NCBI GenBank assembly: GCA_013297575.1
Contig: JAAFHO010000126.1
Span: 1 to 11,121, forward strand
DNA length: 11,121 bases
DNA from: Chitinophagales bacterium
Lineage (GTDB): Bacteria > Bacteroidota > Bacteroidia > Chitinophagales > Saprospiraceae
Direction of reading: 5' to 3'
Under the pieces are notes generated by a model that saw nothing but the letters and a program-made list of their open reading frames with translations, did not search any database and was not told where the DNA came from. Of the stretch, positions 6,085-11,121 are shown piece by piece; the first letter of the stretch is position 1, and each line of letters begins with the position of its first letter. Position numbers and translations under genes: made by a program.

Positions 6085-7446
6085 CTATCGACGGCCTTTG
6101 GGCAAACCCATTCCTGGCATTCCTCCCATACCCGGCATACCAAATTTACCCATTGGAGAATTGGCCATTTGGTGCATGAACTTGCGCATATCATTAAAGT
6201 TTTTGACAAACATATTGATCTGCTCAATGGTTTGTCCACAACCTTTTGCGATACGTTTTTTGCGGCTCAAATTAAGGGAATCTGGATCGGCGCGTTCGGC
6301 GGGTGTCATACTTTGAATGATCGCTTCTACCCGAACCAATGCTTTTTCGTCAATATCAACATCCTTCATTGCTTTACTAACGCCAGGAATCATAGACATG
6401 AGCGATTTTAAATCACCCATTTTTTTGATTTGCTGCATTTGCGTCAAAAAGTCGTTGAAATCGAACTTATTTTGCTTGATGCGTTTTTCTACACGTTTGG
6501 CTTCGTCCTCATCAAAGTCCATTTGTGCTTTTTCCACCAACGAAACAATATCACCCATGCCGAGGATACGCTGCGCCATACGGTCGGGGTAAAACACGTC
6601 TAAAGCGTCGAGTTTTTCGCCTGTGGAGACAAATTTGATGGGCTTACCAACGGTATATTTGATGGTCAATGCTGCACCACCGCGTGTATCACCGTCGAGT
6701 TTGGTGAGTACCACACCATCAAAATTCAAGTAATTATTAAAGGTTTCTGCGGTATTTACGGCATCTTGACCCGTCATAGAATCCACCACGAATAGTGTTT
6801 CTTGTGGTTTTACGGTGCCGTGTATCGCTGCCACCTCGTCCATCATGGCCTCATCTACGGCCAAGCGGCCAGCAGTATCTAGGATAACGATGTTTTGGCC
6901 GTGTACTTTGGCGTACGCCACTGCATTTTTTGCAATAGCGATAGGGTTTTTATTCTCTTCTTCTTTATATACAGGTACACCAATACTATCACCGAGTACC
7001 GTCAATTGTTCAATAGCAGCCGGGCGGTACACGTCACAAGCGACCAAAAGCGGCTTCAATTGGCGTTTTTCCTTGAGGTATTTGGCTAATTTACCCGAAA
7101 AAGTAGTTTTACCCGATCCTTGCAGGCCAGCCACCAAAATAACAGCAGGCGCACCTTTGGTATTAATACCTACAGATTGGCCGCCCATGAGTTCGGTCAA
7201 TTCGTCCATTACGATTTTGACCATCAACTGACCTGGATTTACATTTTTGAGTACGTTATCGGTACCCAACGCTTTTTCCTTGATCTTATCGGTAAATTCC
7301 TTGGCAATTTTATAGTTCACGTCGGCAGAAACCAACGCTTTACGGATTTCTTTGATGCTCTCGGCGACATTCAGTTCCGTGATTTTATTATTACCTTTAA
7401 GAACTTTAAATGCCGAATCTAGTCTTTCACTTAAACTTTGAAACAT
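6085..7446 (-). CDS. ffh: Signal recognition particle protein Ffh (SRP54)
   Basis: The 453-residue product is the SRP GTPase that binds signal sequences of nascent membrane and exported proteins with 4.5S RNA and docks with FtsY. Domain order is N domain (about 1-88), G domain (about 98-295) and M domain (about 325-430). In the G domain are the P-loop GLQGSGKT (107-114), DVYRPAA (138-144), DTAGRL (190-195) and TKLDGDTRGG (248-257). The M domain has the RNA-binding LSRKKRIAKGCG (393-404), close to the usual SRxxRIAxGSG. The C-terminal tail is rich in Met, Gly and Pro (about 430-450), as expected for the flexible signal-binding end. All parts are intact. It is the first gene of a likely ffh-coaD-pruA operon with its own upstream promoter-like pair. 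The 4.5S RNA gene is not seen here. Confidence 0.98.
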   Translation of the reverse strand: MFQSLSERLDSAFKVLKGNNKITELNVAESIKEIRKALVSADVNYKIAKEFTDKIKEKALGTDNVLKNVNPGQLMVKIVMDELTELMGGQSVGINTKGAPAVILVAGLQGSGKTTFSGKLAKYLKEKRQLKPLLVACDVYRPAAIEQLTVLGDSIGVPVYKEEENKNPIAIAKNAVAYAKVHGQNIVILDTAGRLAVDEAMMDEVAAIHGTVKPQETLFVVDSMTGQDAVNTAETFNNYLNFDGVVLTKLDGDTRGGAALTIKYTVGKPIKFVSTGEKLDALDVFYPDRMAQRILGMGDIVSLVEKAQMDFDEDEAKRVEKRIKQNKFDFNDFLTQMQQIKKMGDLKSLMSMIPGVSKAMKDVDIDEKALVRVEAIIQSMTPAERADPDSLNLSRKKRIAKGCGQTIEQINMFVKNFNDMRKFMHQMANSPMGKFGMPGMGGMPGMGLPKGRR

Positions 7447-7488
7447 TATAATGGATATACTATTTTACGAATATGGATAAATGCGGCG

Positions 7489-7521
7489 CAAAGTTAACTA
7501 AACCCCGCCAAACTATATCAA
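7489..7521 (-). promoter_or_regulatory. Putative promoter for the ffh-coaD-pruA unit
   Basis: On the minus strand TTG (7519-7521, inside the 3' end of the pseudouridine synthase gene) and TAACTTTG (7489-7496) are 22 bases apart, matching the Bacteroidota -33/-7 consensus. The predicted transcript would start about 35 bases before the ffh ATG. Confidence 0.55.
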
Positions 7522-8271
7522 TGAATCTTTAGAACTTGATGATTTACGTTCCCATTTTCTTAATTGGCTGAGTAAAGCCGCAAAATCTTTAGGTAATTCC
7601 GTTGTAAATTCTACCCGTTCGCCTGTATGCGGATGGTCGATACGCAAGCGGAAAGAATGGAGCGCACTGCGGGACATAATGGGGCGTTCTTCTTCACTAA
7701 ATTTGCCGGAATGGTATTTTTTCCCTTTAATCTCGGAAAGCAAAATAGCAGATCGTTTGCCATACACCGCATCAATGGCCAACGGATAGCCCACACTTTG
7801 CATGTGTATTCTAATTTGATGGGTACGCCCAGTTTTGATCAATACTTCTGCAAGGGTAAAGCGATTAAAACGTTCCACTGCCCTATAAAAAGTCAAAGAA
7901 GGTTTTCCACTATTGATAATGGCCATTTTGCCAGGAATAGTGGGGTGTTCACCAATCGGTTTATTTACTTCTCCTTCTTCATGGTGCAAAACGCCATCCA
8001 GTAAGGCCATATAAAATTTATCGACGGTGTGCTTTTCAAATTGAATGGACAAATGCCGGTGCGATGCTTCGTCTCTTGCAAAACAAAGTATGCCGCTGGT
8101 TTCGCGATCAAGGCGGTGTACAACCATTACTTTACCAAATTTGCGTTGTAAAGCACCTACAAGATTGGGCTTGTCGGGGTTGATCCGGTCGGGGATAGTA
8201 AGCAAACCCGCAGGTTTGTTCACAATGAGGATATGTTCGTCCTCGTAGATAAGTGTATATTGGGCTGACAT
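7513..8271 (-). CDS. RluA-family pseudouridine synthase
   Basis: The 252-residue product isomerises uridine to pseudouridine in structural RNA (rRNA or tRNA). It has the catalytic motif VHRLDRETSG with Asp55, the early strand ILIVNKPAGLLT (14-25) and the third family motif KTGRTHQIRIHMQSVGYPLAIDAVYG, starting at 146. The protein starts directly with the catalytic domain and lacks the N-terminal S4 RNA-binding domain of RluC/RluD, resembling the shorter RluA/TruC-like members. The exact RNA target cannot be told from this. Its tail is Ser/Lys-rich (SSSSKDS). It lies 66 bases upstream of ffh on the same strand, and a promoter-like pair for ffh overlaps its 3' end. Its own -7-like element sits only eight bases before the ATG, so its mRNA may be nearly leaderless. 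Confidence 0.93.
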   Translation of the reverse strand: MSAQYTLIYEDEHILIVNKPAGLLTIPDRINPDKPNLVGALQRKFGKVMVVHRLDRETSGILCFARDEASHRHLSIQFEKHTVDKFYMALLDGVLHHEEGEVNKPIGEHPTIPGKMAIINSGKPSLTFYRAVERFNRFTLAEVLIKTGRTHQIRIHMQSVGYPLAIDAVYGKRSAILLSEIKGKKYHSGKFSEEERPIMSRSALHSFRLRIDHPHTGERVEFTTELPKDFAALLSQLRKWERKSSSSKDSLI

Positions 8272-8279
8272 ATTTGACG

Positions 8280-8287
8280 CAAAGGTA
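8280..8287 (-). promoter_or_regulatory. Putative -7 element (TACCTTTG) for the pseudouridine synthase gene
   Basis: TACCTTTG on the minus strand is an exact TAnnTTTG match and ends eight bases before the start codon at 8271. Transcription starting a few bases downstream would give a leader of only a few bases. No clear -33 TTG at the usual spacing. Confidence 0.45.
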
Positions 8288-8360
8288 TTCTAAAAATGGC
8301 AAAAAGTCATTTATGTCCTTGAAAACTGTCTAGCAACCGCTTGTAATTTTTTTTGTCAAG

Positions 8361-8372
8361 AAATTGCAATTT
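8361..8372. promoter_or_regulatory. 12-bp perfect palindrome, possible operator
   Basis: AAATTGCAATTT is its own reverse complement. It lies in the divergent region, about 38 bases upstream of the -7 element of the hydrolase gene and 74 bases from that of the pseudouridine synthase gene. A regulator site is plausible, but in A/T-rich DNA such a palindrome may arise by chance. Confidence 0.25.
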
Positions 8373-8409
8373 TAACCAAATACAGTACAACTATGTTCAC
8401 AGTTTGTTG

Positions 8410-8417
8410 TAACTTTG
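8410..8417 (+). promoter_or_regulatory. Putative -7 element (TAACTTTG) for the alpha/beta hydrolase gene
   Basis: TAACTTTG matches TAnnTTTG exactly and predicts a leader of about 90 bases before the ATG at 8516. No TTG lies at the usual -33 distance. Immediately upstream, 8390-8403 (ACTATGTTCACAGT) is an imperfect dyad with 10 of 14 positions symmetric, which could be a regulator half-site pair. Confidence 0.4.
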
Positions 8418-8515
8418 CATTAAGTACCGTTCATACATTATTTTATCCATTAGGTTGGAGTAATTAATGTTTCCAAGTACCCAAAATTTTTCTATTAATT
8501 ACAATTTACATACCG

Positions 8516-9415
8516 ATGTCTTTTTCCAGTGTTATTGATAATTTCTTATTGTCCCGTGACGTAGGCCGATTCAGAAAAATGAAATTTGGTTCTGGTATCC
8601 AGTTTGCAGAGTTCGATAAGTACCTTATTCGCTACAAATTATGCGGATCAGGAGACAAAACCGTTGTTTTCATCCCAAATGCGCCCAATACAATTGAGCA
8701 TTACGATAAATTGGCGCAATTACTCGCTCAAGATTTTCAGGTTTTAATTTTTGAATTGCCAGGTTTTGGCTTCTCTTTACCCAAAAGGGCTAATTATGAC
8801 TATTCTTTGGAGACAACAGTGCAAGTAGGCATTGACTTGTTAGATCGGTTACAAATTAAAAATACCATATTTGCATTGTCGTGCTTGGGTGGCTATATTA
8901 CGTTAAAAACTGCCGAAATACGCCCCGATTTGGTGGGAAATATTGTGAGTATTCAAACGCTTTGTTGGGACGAGCAAAAAGAATGGGCAGAAAGAATTAA
9001 TAAACGATTACCAATAAAAACACCTGTTTTAGGACAAATTTTATCTCGGATATTGCGGTCAAAAATTACAAAGCAGTGGTACGAACGCGTAGTACCGGAA
9101 GAACAAGCCCGCGATGGTTTTATTAAAACAGCCTTTGATAATCTCAAAAAAGGCGCAAATTATTCCATCGCAACAGCCAATCAAGCCCTTTTTAATACGG
9201 CCCGTCCTGTATTCAAGCCGCTCGAAATGTCGGCACTTATTATTTGGGGCAGTAAAGACCGCAGCCATTTGGCAGAAAACCAATGGAGTATGCTTCAATA
9301 TCTTTCCAATTTTGAACCACACGAGTTTGAATCTTCGGGGCATTTTCCTGAATTAGAGCAACCCGAGCGATTTACGCGTATCCTTCGGGAACGTTTTTGC
9401 CTGAAATTAGTATAG
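8516..9415 (+). CDS. Alpha/beta hydrolase with Cys at the nucleophile position
   Basis: The 299-residue product has the alpha/beta-hydrolase order: a strand with the oxyanion region VVFIPNAPNTIEHYD (50-64), FELPGFGFSLP (79-89, the usual D/E-x-PGxGxS turn), the nucleophile elbow ALSCLGG (120-126), the acid D248 in IIWGSKDRS and the base H276 in SSGHFPELEQPERF. The elbow normally reads GxSxGG; here the serine position is Cys123 and the first Gly is Leu121, while D248 and H276 are kept. Cys nucleophiles are known in this fold, for example in dienelactone hydrolases, so it may be active. Substrate is unknown. There is no signal peptide, so it is probably cytosolic. It is divergent from the pseudouridine synthase gene and followed after 20 bases by rarA, which has its own promoter-like element. 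The ATG at 8516 is the first in-frame start with the family-like N-terminus. Confidence 0.85.
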   Translation: MSFSSVIDNFLLSRDVGRFRKMKFGSGIQFAEFDKYLIRYKLCGSGDKTVVFIPNAPNTIEHYDKLAQLLAQDFQVLIFELPGFGFSLPKRANYDYSLETTVQVGIDLLDRLQIKNTIFALSCLGGYITLKTAEIRPDLVGNIVSIQTLCWDEQKEWAERINKRLPIKTPVLGQILSRILRSKITKQWYERVVPEEQARDGFIKTAFDNLKKGANYSIATANQALFNTARPVFKPLEMSALIIWGSKDRSHLAENQWSMLQYLSNFEPHEFESSGHFPELEQPERFTRILRERFCLKLV

Positions 9416-9423
9416 ACTTTGCT

Positions 9424-9431
9424 TAACTTTG
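9424..9431 (+). promoter_or_regulatory. Putative -7 element (TAACTTTG) abutting the rarA start
   Basis: TAACTTTG exactly matches TAnnTTTG and ends four bases before the rarA ATG at 9436, so a transcript from it would begin at or next to the start codon. TTTG at 9396-9399 is 24 bases upstream, slightly beyond the usual -33 spacing. Confidence 0.4.
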
Positions 9432-9435
9432 CCCC

Positions 9436-10713
9436 ATGCAACAACCACTCGCTGAGCGCATGCGGCCGCAAGACTTGAGTACTTATGTAGGCCAAAAACA
9501 CTTGATAGGCGAAGGCGCCGTCTTACGCCAAGCCATTGATCGAGGTAAAATACCTTCTTTCATTTTATGGGGCCCACCGGGGGTAGGCAAAACAACGTTG
9601 GCGCAACTCATCGCCAAAATGCTCCAAAAGCCCTTTTACCAACTCTCGGCTATCAACGCCGGCGTAAAGGATATTCGCGAAGCCATTGACAGTGCCGACA
9701 AACAAAATTTGTTCCAGTCCAAGGGCGCTATCCTATTTATCGACGAAATTCACCGTTTTTCCAAAAGCCAACAAGACGCATTATTGGGTGCGGTAGAAAA
9801 AGGTATTGTGACGCTCATTGGAGCCACCACCGAAAATCCTTCTTTTGAAGTCATTCCAGCCTTGCTTTCCCGTTGTCAGGTATATGTATTGGAGCATTTG
9901 AGCAAAGAGGAACTCAAAGGACTGATCGATCATGCCTTACAAGTGGATGAATTGTTCCGAGGTGCCGATATTGAAGTGGTGGAATACGATGCCATTATGC
10001 TCTATTCCGGTGGCGATGCCCGCCGACTGCTCAATGCGCTGGAATTGGTGTGTAATTTTAGGACTCCGGGTGAGCCGTTCAAGATCACGAACCAATTGGT
10101 GGCCGATTTGATCCAAAAAAATGCTGCGCTCTACGATAAAACGGGCGAACAACACTACGATATTATTTCAGCATTTATCAAAAGTATGCGCGGCAGCGAC
10201 CCCAATGCAGCAGTCTATTGGCTCGCACGAATGCTGGATGGAGGTGAGGATATTGAATTTATTGCCCGCCGAATGGTGATCCTTGCTTCCGAGGATATTG
10301 GTTTGGCCAATCCCAATGCGCTCTTACTTGCCACAACTACCATGGATGCGATTCGTATGATTGGTATGCCTGAGGCGCGGATTATTTTGTCGCAAACGGC
10401 CATTTATCTCGCTACTTCGGCCAAAAGTAATGCGAGTTATCTGGCCATTGATAAGGCTTTGGCGCTGGTGCGCGAAACGGGTGGCTTGCCTGTACCGCTT
10501 CATTTGCGGAATGCACCAACCAAATTGATGAAAGACCTGAATTACGGTTCGGGTTATCAATATGCGCACGACCATCCCGGTAATTTTGTGGCGCAACCGC
10601 ATTTGCCGGAGGCTATTGCAGGTAAAATATTGTACGAACCGGGTAAAAATGCTGCGGAAGATAGGATTTTGGAGGTGTTGCGGCAGCGGTGGGGCGGGAA
10701 GTATGGGTATTGA
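9436..10713 (+). CDS. rarA: Replication-associated recombination protein A (RarA/MgsA), AAA+ ATPase
   Basis: The 425-residue product belongs to the RarA/MgsA/WRNIP1 family: clamp-loader-like AAA+ ATPases acting at stalled replication forks and interacting with SSB (family knowledge). The N-terminus PLAERMRPQDLSTYVGQKHL is the family opening. Walker A is GPPGVGKT (46-53), Walker B FIDEIHRF (101-108), sensor 1 lies in IGATTENPSFE (128-138), the likely arginine finger is R146 in LLSRC and sensor 2 is in GGDARRLLNALE (192-203). The C-terminal tetramerisation region is present, with DPNAAVYWLARMLDGGEDIEFIARR around 255-279 and LPVPLHLRNAPTKLMK from 351. Length is normal for the family. It lies 20 bases after the hydrolase gene, so read-through is possible in addition to its own promoter-like element. 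Confidence 0.96.
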   Translation: MQQPLAERMRPQDLSTYVGQKHLIGEGAVLRQAIDRGKIPSFILWGPPGVGKTTLAQLIAKMLQKPFYQLSAINAGVKDIREAIDSADKQNLFQSKGAILFIDEIHRFSKSQQDALLGAVEKGIVTLIGATTENPSFEVIPALLSRCQVYVLEHLSKEELKGLIDHALQVDELFRGADIEVVEYDAIMLYSGGDARRLLNALELVCNFRTPGEPFKITNQLVADLIQKNAALYDKTGEQHYDIISAFIKSMRGSDPNAAVYWLARMLDGGEDIEFIARRMVILASEDIGLANPNALLLATTTMDAIRMIGMPEARIILSQTAIYLATSAKSNASYLAIDKALALVRETGGLPVPLHLRNAPTKLMKDLNYGSGYQYAHDHPGNFVAQPHLPEAIAGKILYEPGKNAAEDRILEVLRQRWGGKYGY

Positions 10714-10797
10714 GTTTACCTTAGCGCAAAAATTAAAATCTCAGCATCCAATTTCCTACTTAAATTACGATAACCAACCACTTATTCATTATTCCGT

Positions 10798-11121
10798 ATG
10801 TCCCAACTTCAACAAAAACTCACCGTTTACGGCCTTACCATGATTGCGGTAGGCTCTTGTATTGGTTCTGGCATTTTTGTCACACCTGCCCAAATCGTCA
10901 GTGCTGTACCGAATGCCACTTTGGTTTTGGGTGTATGGGCCTTGGGGAGTATTATTGCCCTTTCGGGTGCGCTTACCTTCAGCGAATTGGGTGGAATGTT
11001 TCCGCGTTCGGGTGGTGTATATGTCTATTTAAAAATGGCTTATGGTGATTTGGTGGGCTTTTTATACGGCTGGATCATTCTTTTGGTTATCAATACGGGT
11101 GCTTTGGCGGGACTTTGTGTC
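10798..11121 (+). CDS. APC-superfamily amino acid permease (N-terminal part, cut by window edge)
   Basis: From the ATG at 10798, 108 codons read to the window end without a stop; the rest is outside. The N-terminus has the first-helix signature VGSCIGSGIFVTP (18-30), the unwound substrate-binding segment of APC transporters (GxxIGSGIF). It continues with a second hydrophobic helix (about 42-60) and FSELGGMFPRSGGVYVYLK (61-79), another hallmark of the family, here closest in style to LAT-type/SteT-like exchangers. It would be an inner-membrane amino acid transporter or exchanger; the substrate cannot be told. It lies 84 bases after rarA on the same strand. The only promoter-like sequence in the gap, TACCTTAG at 10717-10724, has one mismatch to TAnnTTTG. 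Confidence 0.93.
   Translation, partial: MSQLQQKLTVYGLTMIAVGSCIGSGIFVTPAQIVSAVPNATLVLGVWALGSIIALSGALTFSELGGMFPRSGGVYVYLKMAYGDLVGFLYGWIILLVINTGALAGLCV

Noticed and set aside
8341..8360. T-rich run as a terminator
   Set aside because: TTTT run at 8347-8354 has no stable G/C-rich hairpin before it, and the region lies between divergent gene starts, not after a gene end.

Overview
The window reads as chromosomal DNA of a member of the Bacteroidota. It has a secreted protein with a type IX secretion (T9SS) C-terminal sorting domain. Genes start without Shine-Dalgarno sites, in A/T-rich leaders, and several starts are preceded by copies of the Bacteroidota -7 promoter element TAnnTTTG. An exact genus cannot be given from sequence alone; a Saprospiria/Chitinophagia-type environmental organism is my guess.

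Layout: positions 1-584 (minus) hold the N-terminal part of an NhaC-family Na+/H+ antiporter, cut by the window edge. Divergent from it are two plus-strand genes for exported proteins: a T9SS cargo protein (808-1974) and a caspase-fold (C14) peptidase with an EF-hand loop and a thrombospondin type-3-like calcium motif (2113-3618). A strong 19-bp inverted repeat followed by a T-run separates them. A 308-base gap between convergent genes (3619-3926) carries a striking pair of G/C-rich palindromes in inverted orientation, resembling a REP/BIME or a small non-autonomous element.

The minus-strand block 3927-7446 is a probable operon, transcribed ffh -> coaD -> pruA with 29- and 32-base gaps: signal recognition particle GTPase, phosphopantetheine adenylyltransferase (TTG start) and 1-pyrroline-5-carboxylate dehydrogenase. 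An RluA-family pseudouridine synthase (7513-8271, minus) lies just upstream of it. Across a 244-base divergent region are an alpha/beta hydrolase whose nucleophile-elbow serine is replaced by cysteine (8516-9415) and the AAA+ ATPase rarA (9436-10713), whose -7 element sits almost on its start codon. The window ends inside an APC-superfamily amino acid permease (10798 onward).

Most of the window is housekeeping: protein targeting, CoA synthesis, proline/glutamate catabolism, RNA modification, replication-fork maintenance and transport. The parts most worth a second look are the palindrome pair, the secreted caspase-like protein with its unassigned C-terminal region, and the Cys-variant hydrolase. 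I saw no rRNA, tRNA, CRISPR array, integrase or transposase gene, and I do not see a convincing new multi-gene system.
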